The translations under genes and the position numbers were made by a program. From Torymus aiolomorphi (lineage: Eukaryota; Arthropoda; Insecta; Hymenoptera; Torymidae): 64,000 nt of DNA. Position 1 is the stretch's first letter, and each line of letters starts with the position of its first letter. Under the pieces are notes generated by a model. It saw nothing but the letters and a program-made list of their open reading frames with translations. It was not told where the DNA came from and did no database searches. Shown piece after piece: positions 21,868 through 35,300 of the stretch. The DNA is taken from NCBI GenBank assembly GCA_036365515.1, contig CM070873.1:221266376-221330375 (forward strand), written 5' to 3'.

Positions 21868-24800
21868 GTGAGTCGCTCGACGCGACGCGTGGCAAGGACT
21901 ATATACGCCTAATACGACGAGCCGCTCAGTTGGAGACAAGCTATTAGCATACAGGTTTTTGATTGTTGCGTAGATCGTGAGAGTATTGTCTGGAATTTTT
22001 GTAATAGCTAGATCCATTTCGTTAAATTGCGTTTGACATCCTTTACTCGAATCAATCTTTCCAAAGTTATGAAAATATTTATTTGCTTCTGAGTATGTGA
22101 CATGGTTTTAGATAATTAAGTAGCGCTATTGTTCTATAATACATAATATAACTTTCATTAAAATTATTTGTTGATCAAATTAAAATATTCGCTAGGATGT
22201 CCGCGCATGGACGTTTGATAATTTTAGACAAAATTTAATTTTATATTTTACAATTATGTTTGATTGTTATAGTGAATTTCATGTCAACTATTGTAGAAAA
22301 TTTGTTTACATTTTTATATTCTTTTATAAATCATTTCGTATAAAAATACTGACAGATTTTAGATAAACTATTTTTAGATAGTCGTTCGCTCGATCGGATG
22401 GATATATTTAGGCACGACCGCTTCTCGAGAAAGCCTTATATTTTTGTCAGGGCGAAAATTGTAACACTTCAATTTCTGAAAATTTACAACATAAAAACTA
22501 TTTTCCACCCCCAAAATGAGTCCATTTTAAGCGTTTTCCGAGACGTATGTCTGTACGTATGTGATCAATTAACTCGATTATCTCAGCGAAATTTCGATAG
22601 ATCCAAACGGGCCCCTACACAGAAAAAGGAACAGTACACAGATATAGGATTTAACATGGGTTACTATATCTATATGTATATGAAAAAATCTTGTTCCCTA
22701 TACCTGTTCCTTGCATACCTATATAGATATAGTAACCCATTAAATCCTATATCTGTGTGCTGTTCCTTTTTCTGTGTAGGGGCCCAAACAGCCTTGGAGC
22801 AGATACTCGTCTAATTATAAGTAACTGATAGTTCTCTACCGAGTCGAATCCATCGAAAATAAAAAAATTGCAGAGCAAATAAAAATTTGAAAAAACAGAT
22901 TTTTAAGCTTAATGTATACAAAATTAACTTTAAGTCAAAAACAACAAATGCATCTGCTAAAACTAATTAAAATACGTTTTTTTTACATTAAACATTTTTT
23001 TTTCTACGAACAATATTTGTCAATACAATAGCGAAAACCCGCTAAAAACATCAAAATAGTCGTTTTTTTTGCTATTACTTTACAGGATTTGACCTTACAC
23101 ACAAATGTTAAATGTAAAAGTTATATAAGTAGATAATATTAAAAAAAAACTTTTTTCCATTTAACATTTTTATGTACAATCAGTTTCTGACGAAATAAAC
23201 CTATAAAAACAATTTTAATAATGCGTAAATACACCTTAAATAGTCGTATTCGCTTATCATTTAATAGGATTTGATTTAACACAGAAATATCGCACACAAA
23301 AGTGGTAGACCTCAGCAAACAAAACTTTTTAATTGATGAATATTTTCACGTAAACAATTTCTAGTAAGTTAAATTTTAAAAGAACTATGAAAAACGTTTG
23401 AATAGAATCAAAATAATCGATTTTTGGCCATTATAGAAAACAAATAATTTTTCATGAATGCGTTACAGTTTTCATCAAAATATAATATATTAGTATTTAA
23501 GATGTAACAGTTTTTGCAATGTCGAAGATATAAGGTTCTCTTGGATAGTAGCGGTCGTGCCTCATATGTAAAAACAAAAGTTTTATATAAGACACCGGGG
23601 GGTTTGCGCGCAATAGCGCGCAGGGGGGCGCGGCTCCCATAGTTTTAGTTTGTAAATACGCGTTTCATTCCAATGATATAAAGACACAGGTATTGAAATT
23701 TGTTAGAGTTTTATGTTTAACGGAAGTATGTAAAAAGCTTAAAACTTACTCATATTTATTACTAGTCGCGAAACATTGATAAATAAATTGACGACTCTGT
23801 ATCACTTTATATATTAAATTTATTCAAATTGTTATTCTTATGTAATCAAGTCTGTTATACAAAAATCTTTAATATTAAATTAATAAAATATTTAAAACTA
23901 AATTTTCGCGAGAAATATATTATAAATTGAGGGGCTGCGTAGAACAACGGTATAACTCTTATGGGACTCCATAAGAGTTATACCGTTGTTCCACGCAGCC
24001 CCTCAATTGTAAATTGTCATAAACTATAGAATATTTTGATCCTTTCTCGATAATCCCGTATGTTTCCATAATCCCCTTGTAATAATTGTTTGCTATTAGT
24101 TCTAGAAAACTTCAATTTATTGACATATATGGGAAAATCTATAATACTTTTATCTATTGTGTGAATTTTTTTAAAAGTAATTTAATGCTGCTATTAACCT
24201 GACGTGCCAAGCACAGAAACCAGACTGGATCTAAAATCTTTAACGAAAACTAGAAAACAAGCCCTGCAATTGGTATGAGTGTGCAACGCACGGTGCAATA
24301 CGGGAATGCATAAAACTATCAAAAAAGGTACCTTTTTGAAAATGAAACCCTTTATGACAGTTTTATGCCTCCCCACTAACTATTATCTCAGAATATTAAT
24401 TAAATGTAGCAGTTTTGAGTGCTTGATATCATTAAAAAAGCACTAATTTTTTATTAAAAATGAATAAAAATTTCTAAATACTAGTATAAATTTTGAAAGA
24501 GTCGCGTGCTAGTCACTGTCAGTACCATATGCATCCGGTTATAGTAATTACTGTACTCCAATTACTATGTGCTGTGTGTTAAAAGATTGGGCCCAGTAAC
24601 TGAGGAGAGTAGAGTAACTGCCACAACTACCCCATTATACATGTTTTTTTATTTATATCGTAAATTTAAAAATAATTGTCTTTTAACAAAATTATATATT
24701 TTTACACATTTTAATATATGGCTAACACACGCATCAATTAAATATTAGTAATTCCAAAAAATATAAATACAAAGAGTATATGAGTGAATCAAACTTTGGG

Positions 24801-27800
24801 AAGTGTTTTTTGATGTGAAAATATGAAGAAAGCTACAATATTATATCTTAACACTCTAAAAAAACTGAAGTTTAAGATAATACTCTTTTTCAAAAAGACA
24901 ATATTAAATATTGAAAAGTCTTAAATATAATTTAAAAAATCGAAAATAAAATTAGAGAAACGGGGCTTTCATTTACTTTATTCAGATCTCAAAAATATTG
25001 ATTTCTTCCAATGAAAATGAACTGGTATACGATGGAAATTCATAGAACAACTTCATACGTATTTTGGTGCACCTTTATTGCTCAATTTAAAACTACCATA
25101 ATTTTGGAAAAAATCAATATTTTTGAAATGTGAATAAAGAAGATGATAACTCGTTTTCTCTGGTTTTATGTTTGATTTTTCAAATTGTATTTAAGACTTT
25201 CCAACATTGAATAGTTACAGTTTAAAAAAGACTTTTCTCAACATTTTTCAAAATAAAACTAAAAGTTTCCAGAACTTTATTTTTTTGGAGCGTTAGGGTC
25301 TAATAGTGCAGCTTTCTTCATATTTCGCGCTGAACCATCACCATCGTAAAACAATTTTTAATTTTTGTAACGAAAATTAAAATAAAAAAAGCACTGGTAC
25401 AATTTATTTATTTAACAATGTGCATATTAACTTTTTAAACGTTTCAAAATAGGTATATAGGCAGGTCTATTAATGAAATAATAAGTAATTTGTGTTAAGA
25501 ATCTTTATAATATCTTCCCATGATATAATTATTAGTTAAATTTCAAGTTTTATATAAATTTTGTCAGATTAGATCGGTATTGTATACCGAGTAGTACTTA
25601 ACTGACGTAGCTATATGTACTAGCAAATACGAGAAATGCTTCATGATCAGTAAGTATATTGAACAGCATCTATTATTACGAAGTCTTTTAACTTTATATA
25701 ATAAATTCCAGTCTTCACTACCTAATGTTAGTAGTTAAAACTTTTGTAACTAAGAAATCAAAGAGATCACGCTAGAGCTATTTGCAAGCCGGAACATTTT
25801 TTGTCAGAATCGTAAAATTTTAGATGGATATATTTTTAGGAAATATAATATTGTTTGAAATATTATTCGAATGGCATATTATGGATTCCGAATGTAGGCA
25901 ATAATGAGTGTGATTAAGAATACAAAAAGAATTAATGATGAAAAAAATCTAGTCAAATAAAAATTTAATAGATTTTACAAAGTTATTAATCGAAAAATAA
26001 AATCCCGATCAGAGATCTAAGACCTTTTTTCTATAGCGATTTGAAGCTGGATTTTTCATCCTTGAATTGTAAGGAATATTTATATAAAACATATAAAAAT
26101 AATTTGATGAAACAATTATAGCTTTTTGCACTACTTTTTCGAATTCTGATATATTATATATTATTTTTTGCGTTTCGGAGAATTTACCTTTATATTACAA
26201 AGAATTTTAAATCATTTTTTGTATATTCATCTGAAAATCTAACCACCTGATAGAATGCTCCCCTCCCCAATGTATTTGTAATATCCAATAATTTAATATT
26301 ACATCATTTTTTCAAATTTATTTAGTTGAAATTACCTAATTTAAGTTATGTATATATCATGAATGTAGTGAGCAATAATCGGTCGTAAACTGTATGAAAT
26401 TTGCATAAATTATCTTTTAAGTGAATCAATTCCTAGCGAAAATACCTCGCTTGCTCTCGCTCGCTCCCCTTGATTATGTTTCTTTCCAGACGATATTATA
26501 ACTTTTCTAATTAACTGAATTTTGTATATATCAATTTTTACATAAAAATCACTATTGTTATAACAAAATATATTAATTTAAATATATTAATTTAAAAGAC
26601 GATTATGATCTTTGATAAACTTGCATGTTGTTTTTTTAATTGCGGAGTTCAGTTTATATATTGATTCTTGCAAGATAATAACATGTTATTATCTGCGTCA
26701 TAAGTAATGATAAAGCTTCGAAAGAATTTGGTACATTATTTTTCATGGTTGGAAAAGAAACGGTCGCAATAAAAAATTGTACGATTTTCCTTATTGAAAA
26801 TAATGATTTTGATGAAAAACAATATTACTGAAAATTATTTAGGAGAAATGAATAAAATATGTAAATATTGTGATGCGAAACATTTTTATTGTAAAATATG
26901 CATGAACTACTTGGTAGAAGACGGGTGGTCGGACGGACGGACGGACTGACGGACTGACGGACGGACGGACACAAAATTTGGCTTTTTAATATAATAAAGA
27001 TGTTGATTTAATGATGGAATTTGAATGCTGTACCTTTTATACTTTGACGATTAATTGATGATTCTGATCATTGGTAAACTTGAATATTGTTTTTTTAAGT
27101 GCGGAGTTCAGTTAAAGCTGTTTCAGGTTTATATATTGATTCTTGTTATTATCTGCGTCATAAGTAATGATAAAGCTTCGAAAGAATTTGGTTCATTATT
27201 GTTTATGGTTTCAAAAGAAACAGTTGCAATAAAAAATTGTACAATTCTTCTTATTGCAAATAATGACTTTGATGAAAAACAATATTACTGAAAATTATTT
27301 AGGAGAAATGAATAAAATTTGTATATCGACGGCTGAGAGGAAGAAGAACGTATCTCGGCGCGCGGATGAAGAACGACATATCTCGGCGCACGGATGAAGA
27401 ACGACGTATCTCGGCGCGCGGATGAAGAACGACGTATCTCGGCGCGAGGATGAAAAACGACGTAAGTATCTCGGCGCTCGGTTGAAGAACGACGTAACTC
27501 GCCGCTATACTGGCCGTGCATTGGCCGTAAGAGATCATCCGCGCGTCGAGATACGTCGTTCTTCACCCGAGCGCCGAGATACGTCGTTCTTCATCCGCGC
27601 GTCGAGATACGTTTTTCTTCCTCTCAGCCGTCGATATATTGTGATGCGAAACATTTTCATTGTAAAATACACATGAGCCCCTGGGTAGAAGACGGGTGGT
27701 CAGACGTACGGACGGACGGACCCAAACTTTGGCTTTTTAATATTTAATTGTGGTATGTTCTTTCGAAACGGGATGAAACACATTTTCAGCAAAATAAAAT

Positions 27801-29336
27801 AAAAGGCTGTTTGTTTTTCATGGTTGTAATAATAGAAGTGTTATAGTTATAAGTATCATCAGTATGATAGTATTTGATAATTTTTTACATTTGAAAAAAA
27901 GGCATAACAGAATGCTCGGCATACACCTATATAACATAATTTTTATTTTATCAAACATTTTTCATGAAGTTTGTATTATTATAACACTGCATATACATTT
28001 CATATTTTAATACAGCAATAAATATAGATTCGTCAAAATAAACACTTGAATGTATATGCGTGCAAGGACGTCACAAGGACTTTGCACTAAGCCTCTACTA
28101 TTGGCTGTAATTTCAGTACTTTCTTGTGTTTAATTTGTATAGCTCAGAAAGATGAACAAATTTGAATATATTTCTGAGAACAGTCATACAGTAGTTTCCG
28201 AGAGTTGTTTGCATTACTTGACTATCGATAATTGATTTCACAACTTTCGTTTGTTTAATTTGCAGTGAACAATTTGAATGTACTTACTTACATATAATTT
28301 GTTCAGCATACAATGACTCAAAGAATTAAAAGACTTTTTCATTCGTATTTATTTGATTTCTTTTACAAAATCATAAATATTATTATTTTATAGATTATTT
28401 GTACAGTCATGAAAAAAATTATTGCCATTTGTAGAGAGTGCTTATTGAATAGATGAGATTCGAAGAAATAATAGGACTAGACAAATTGTGTTGTTTTTTT
28501 ATAGATTATCCAGAAAAAACGTCTATACTTGCCTTATTTTATACTTTCGTAGAAAGTTTTATATTAGCAATATTATTATTAAGAAGACAAAGGGATCGAT
28601 ATTTTTTTGAACAAATTAGATCTTAAAACGAAGCTTTTAGTTCATATTTTAAAATTTACTACAGTAATGTTATGTATCACGAATGATAATTATCGCATTG
28701 AAGAATTTGAAGTGTATAATACTCTTATAATCCCGTGAAGAAATCTGTACACCTCGACGTGTGATAATAGCGGAATCAAACGTAACATGCACACTTCGAG
28801 CCTCATTACCGACGCTCAATCACATGCAATTATCGACGTTGTTGTGATAACATTAGACGAGTGTCCCTTCAAGTCTATTCTAGAGATAATCAAAGCACCA
28901 AAATTGCATTACAAATTGCAATTTTACTATTGGTGTTGCATAATAATTAAAAAAAAACGAAAAGTCTGTGTTATTGATGATCACAGATATTTGATAAAAA
29001 GGACATTTTCAGAACCACCAAACGATGTTTTACATATTATAATGATATGCAAAATATAGTGAAAAAATTAGAAAGATGATAAGTATTATTTCCGCTTGTT
29101 GTAATATGAATTCAGCTGTCAAGATAGGTTTTCCCATCAATGCTAATAATATAAAGCAGAGACAAAAAAATTGCCACCTTTGTGCACACAAAGCATCTCA
29201 CTATATGGATTTTGAATGAAGAAAATAGCGCAACGGCGATGCACTACTACACTACTCGAGTGCAGCCAACCCCCGCGGTGCAGGCGTACGCGCATACTCG
29301 GATCGATCAGCTGTCTTCCGTAGCGCGCACCGAGCA

Positions 29337-29389
<53 letters not shown>

Positions 29390-32300
29390 ACACATCGCGG
29401 CTACATACGCAGCGCCGATGGTCTGCACCGCAGCGTCATGCATGCACGGCACTCCGTGCATCACGCGGCTAATTCGATCATCGAGCTTTTTCGCGAGCCG
29501 CGAAGGTGAGAATGTCGCGCGCGGAGGAGCCGTAGCTGCGAAGGCAGCCCGCGCGAATGCAAGGCGAGAGCATCACGGCGGCAGCATCGGCGTCGACGCG
29601 CAGCAGCGGCGCGAGAATAACGGAAGGACAGCGTGCAGGAGGAGACGGGCGGCCGGCGACCGGAGGAGGATGATCCTTCCGTCGAGCGGCGGGCTGGACT
29701 TTGAGGCGGGCTCGGGACGCGAGGCCAGCTACTTTGCCCTCCAGCCCTCGAACCTGAGCTCGCCTTCGAGCGACGAGGTGGCCGGCTTCCGCTTCCTCGG
29801 CGAGCCCTCCCTCGAGCACGACCGCGGCAACCTCTGCCCCGGACTCTTCTACTACTACTGGCACAAGTGAGTCGCTTCTCGATCACGCGCCGCCTTGCAT
29901 CTTTGCGTTCATGTTGACGATGCTTTTCGTGGAGAGTCACCAGCAGCTCGGAATTCTTTCTTGCAGACTGCCATGCTTTTTTACGTTATTTCGGGTTTCA
30001 TCGTATGAGTATTGTGCTGCGGGGACATACGTGACTTTGAAAATATTTTTTATGCGAAATATTGTCATGGGACTATACACTTGTAACTTTGTTGAAAAAT
30101 ATACTTACTATCTTGTTATGAAAAAAAAAAAAACGTTTTGCCCTTTACCATTTTATTTAATTGAATGGATAAATGCGATGAATCAATTATTAGATTAATA
30201 TGAAGTTGACATGCATTTATACGCGCTTTTTTTTATTTTTCCTTTCATATGAATACATTGGGGAACATTTTAAATATTTAGAAACGTTAAATGTATGATA
30301 TGTGAAAAATTAAAATTTTTTTAGTATAAAATATACATCTCAAAAGACTAGTTTATAATATGTTATCTTATCATAATATATATTCAAAATTCGAAATTCA
30401 CGAATATAACCTAAAATTTATTGTTTAGGTTTAATAATATGATTAATTAATAAATTATTTATATTTATCAAGTTTCGTGATCAAATTTCGTTTAGTAAAA
30501 GTTCGGAAAAAGTTTGTTTTCGGAAACTAATGTTTTCGAGAACTTATACGATTTAAGGTTGTATTGGCCGTAAGGTCCCCAAAAGTTAGTTTTTTACGTT
30601 AAAACTGCGATAAATAATTATGTAAAAGAATTGATCAATTTTTAGTTCTCGCGATCAATGTATAATGCAATTGGAATATTATAAGCTTTAAAAATAAAAA
30701 ATCAAAGAAAAATTGTAAACTCGGCACTATTTTTTTTTTAAATCATCATTACGTTGAAATTAGTGCATTTTGATGATTTAAAAAAAATAATGCTGAGTTT
30801 ACAATTTTGCTTTGATTTTTTATTTTTAAAGCTTATAATATTCCGATTGCATTAATACATTAATCGCGAGACCTAAAAATTGATCAATTGCTTTATATAA
30901 TTATTTATTGCAGTTTCAACATGAAAAACTAACTTTTGGCAGGGACGTTATGGCCAATACAACCTTAAACGCTATTGAAACGTTTTATAAACTTGGCACT
31001 AAACTCATTGTAAAAATTTTTCCAAACTTCGGCCACATAACAATTTTTCTAAACTAATAGTAAGTATTCCATAATAAATCATTTTTCGCGGGCATATAGA
31101 ATGTCAAAATGAATTACCATAGGTCGATAATTCAGATACTTGAAAGGTACAGTAGTATGAACTGAATAATAACTGCCTTGACGATATTGTCATAACTTAT
31201 CTGCTTTTTTAAAGACATTTGATTAGATTACGTCAATGCTTTGTTAAATAATAGCATGTACATACTTAAAAAGTAAATTAAAATAGATAATTGTATTGAA
31301 TTTTAAAGTAAAAGGAAAATCGTATGTATAATTAAAATTTATTTATTGATCACTTCCTTCACTAGTACGACAAACAAAAAATAAAATACAATTTTTATTT
31401 GCAAATGTAATTTGTAATGTTTTATAAGCAATGTAATTTATAACCTATTTTCAATACTTTTAATCATGCAAAAGCATTGAATAATAAATCTTACTAAAGC
31501 AATAATTCTCCAATTTAAAAAAAAATTGTTACTTGGAGAAATTTTTTTTGTATTATCACTTACGGAGCAATTTGTCTGGTCAGTGTTAGGTTGTATTTAC
31601 AGCGTTCAGTGATCAGCTGAGTATACGCCTGCCATGCACACACACGTATATAGAGTGACTAAAGAGAAACCAAGATTTGCGCAGCTTAAGATCAAGTATT
31701 GCGAGGCCTAGCGCTGGCAAAAAACTTGTATTCGTAAAAACCCGTCTTTTCATATATTGATTAATTTTTTGACCTCTCCAATATATGTTAAATAACAAAC
31801 TCTTGAACCTATCTTTAGACAAATTGAAAATAATAAACCAAGTACTTAATAGCCGATTGAATAATCTTCACATGATAATTCAAATATAAAGTAACCAACT
31901 TCAGACCATACACACATTTAACCTACAACTTTGGTAAGAAATAAATTTGAAGTGAATTTTCATGTATAATTTTATATTAAAATTTTATGTTTTTGCTTTC
32001 GAATAAAATAAAAAGTATAAACAAAATTTAAAACAGGATTAAAAAATACATATTTGAAATAAAAGTTTTTAAATATGTATTTAACAGTTTAAAAAAGTGA
32101 TTTTCACTTTCTCCTTGATAATTTTTATTTTTTATATTCGGTTTGAAGTCATTATATCACGTCGGCAAATATCAAGATATTTAAGATGGAGGTAAAATAT
32201 ATTACTATATTATAATTTTTATGGTATAGCTATAAGTAAATATGAGTAGCGTAAAGGATCTCAGAAGCGTACGCAAAAACAGCTAATAGCGTACGTGAAA

Positions 32301-35300
32301 TAAATAGTTTTAAGAAAAATCATCATGTCCCGACCAGATATAGAAAATGAGCGTCGTAAGCGCTCTGTTTTGCATAAATATTTAATAGGGATGGGGTTTA
32401 GTTCTTTATTAGATTGTTGGAAACAAAATTTTGCGGATTCCACTTACGGTTTCGTTTCCGCTTTGATGGCCGTATAGATAAGCTCATAAATGTATTGAAA
32501 TGATTTATCTCAGTTATTTGTATTTAATAATTTTAATTACGTATTTTAGTTTAATTAAGAATCGTGAACAAAATAAACTTTTATCTATTAACTGAAAGAA
32601 TTCTCTACCCATATCAAATAACGGAAGTAGGTATCGCAAGCGTTAGACTTTTGCGTATTTTTAAAACAAATAGGTTATTGTATATAAGTAAATTACTGAA
32701 AATATAGGTAAGACCTTATGGACACTGTCCTAATGATTTAGTTAAACCACTAGGATATAGTTAAACCAAAAAAATAAATTTTAACTTATTCGTATTGATA
32801 CATTTATTATTAGTACTAAATATTTTTTGAATAAAATAAACATACAGTAACCGATTCATGTATCATGTTATTTAAAAAACCTGTTAATTCAATTAAATTT
32901 CATTAAAGGATCATTCTGTGCATGAGGTACATATCATCGCGCGGTACGGAGAAAAGACAACTTCTATAAGTTCGCGCGAAACTGGCTTTTCTTCGCGCGA
33001 ACATAGAAGTTGGCTTTTTCGTACCGCGCGACGATATATGCTTATAAAATTATACTGAAAAATGCGTATCCACTCTTAAAAAAAACGATGGCCGGATGTT
33101 GTGAAGCATTTCAAGATTGATTGGTCTCTGTATGAAATAGGCGCGACGACGCGCTAGATTTGAATTTTGAAACTCAAGTATTTAGAATTATAACTACTAA
33201 ATAATTAAAATAGAATAAAAACATTTGCATTTTTGCTTAAAAAATGCATCTAATTATCTCATCATTTAAACTAGTCAAAACTAAACCATAGTGAAAAATA
33301 GCGTTTAGAACCGCGAAAACCAAATGGTGCGCGCGAAGCGCGTTTAAATTTCGCTAGTACGTTAAAATTAATATACGAATTTAAAAAAATTTTATTTTGA
33401 GTTTTTATATTTTTGCCACGAATTTTATTGTTTACAGGCCATGTCTGACGAGGAAGCGGATGGTAATCGGGGGCTTCATGCTCGCCGGTTTCTTGTTGAT
33501 CATCATTCTGGCGAGCAGCTTGTATAGCGGCGGCCGAACCGACGAGGCAGAGGTGAAGCTCGTGCCTCCGGACCCGGAAGTCCAGCTGCCGCCGTCTTGG
33601 AGCAAGCTCAGGACATTCAAGCGCGGCGCCGTCTGCGCGGACGGTGTGCCCTGCGCCGGTATTGGCAAGTACGCGCGAATCCTGATTCTTTATCCTCTTC
33701 AATGAGACATGTATTCATTCACTCTGTCATTGCTTCGACCTCTCCTAATATCTCCTAATAGAAGGATTTTGTTTACTGAAAGGTACAATCACCGATGTGG
33801 CGGAAGTCGTAATTAAACTTGAGTAATAAGTCAAATTTTTTTTTAGAATCTTTAAAAGTTGATAATTACTACTTTCAGAGTGGTTTGATTAATGAGTGCA
33901 TATGTTGCATCAAATTATTTAAGAGGCTAGGTTAATACGGAATATTGCAGAACAGTTTTACAAGAATGCTTATACTTTAAATCATAAGAAAATGGCACTC
34001 ACATTATCTTATAATTCGAGGTAGTTGCGGACAGTGCAGGAATATTACTGGTCCCTAGAAAAATTTACTTTCAGTAGGTAAACACTCCATTCAGTTGAAT
34101 TTAACCAGCATGAAAAGCTTTTTGATCCCATAGACCTTATTCTTGTGATAAGTGATAAATTATTAATAATAATGAATCTATTACATAATATTACCAGCCC
34201 GTTCAGGTGCACTGCGCGCGCTCTTCTTTGCCTTGCATTATACAATTAATATTGAAATATTATGAATTTAAAATTTATTTTACTTTTTAACACACTTAAA
34301 TTTATCCAATATTTTTTATTAAACCTTGGATTGTATTTATTTTAGTTTATTCCTACAATTCAAAAATTTGCAGGTTAGAAATTTATCTGTAATCAGAACA
34401 GTATTCATAGTCCTTCATTGTTATAACTACAGATAACATTTTTTATACTTTTTGTTATACAAAACCAAATTTTAAGTCAGTAATACTATTCATGACTTAT
34501 ATTTTTAGTTTAAATATTTCATAATTCTAAACTTTGTGGGTTTTATTTGGATCAATCAGCAACACCTTAAAGCGAAAAGCTAACGTCACCAATGACCAAT
34601 CATGGGCTCCTTTTAAACGGACTTGACCAATCGCAAAGATTTTATTTTCGCTTGACATTTCCGTCATCACTTTTTTAAGAGAAGATTCCTGGTAGAAAAT
34701 TAACCATATTTTATAGTTAACGTGTTAGTTAAATGGAAGCATTTTTAGCAAAAATCATAATGCAAAAATAACATAATTCATATAAAAGTTCTACTATTAC
34801 TTAAAATACATATTTCATGAAGTGTAAATGCCATAATGATTGGTACACATAGTTATGAAATACAAGCAATGTTCGTTTTTAGCCATAAAGTTAAGCGGAT
34901 GTAAGTACCGACGTTATTTTTCAAACGAGTACATCTCACGAAAATACCAATAGAATCACCCAAAAAAAATTGTTATCATCATTTTTTTGGAAAATCAAAC
35001 GTGTTTTTCCAAAAAAATGATGAGAATTTATTTAATTAAATAAAAACCGTACTGTCGGTAAGTAGGAATCTGCATTTGACCTACTTTTCAAACGAGCATA
35101 GCTAACGAAAATGCTAAGAAAATCACTCAAAAAAATTCCTGAATATAAGGTAAAAGTACCAATAGATGGACGCTTAGTGAAGCTAGAATTTTGAAGTCAT
35201 ATTTTAAATGCGAAATGTTATTAAAAATGCATAGAATCATTAGCCAATAGAATTATTATTACTTTTTACTTGCGAAAAAAGTATTTAATTTGTGAAAATA

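Noticed and set aside
23926..24007. Near-perfect hairpin as a microRNA precursor
   Set aside because: Arms of 38 bases with one mismatch and a 5-base loop fit a minimal palindromic MITE better; microRNA hairpins have bulges and larger loops.
26926..26971. CRISPR-like array (regular GGAC repeats)
   Set aside because: Simple tetranucleotide repeat without spacers; no CRISPR in a eukaryotic setting.
27285..27676. Overlapping Arg/Ser-rich frames on both strands
   Set aside because: Read-through of the 28-bp repeat MITE, whose unit length is not a multiple of three, so frames shift by unit.
29461..29940. 159- and 128-codon minus-strand frames over GGT exon 1b
   Set aside because: Antisense shadows of a GC-rich exon; composition Arg/Ser/Pro, no supporting signals.
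33271..33702. 143-codon minus-strand frame over GGT exon 2
   Set aside because: Shadow of the true exon on the + strand, which is confirmed by phase and homology.
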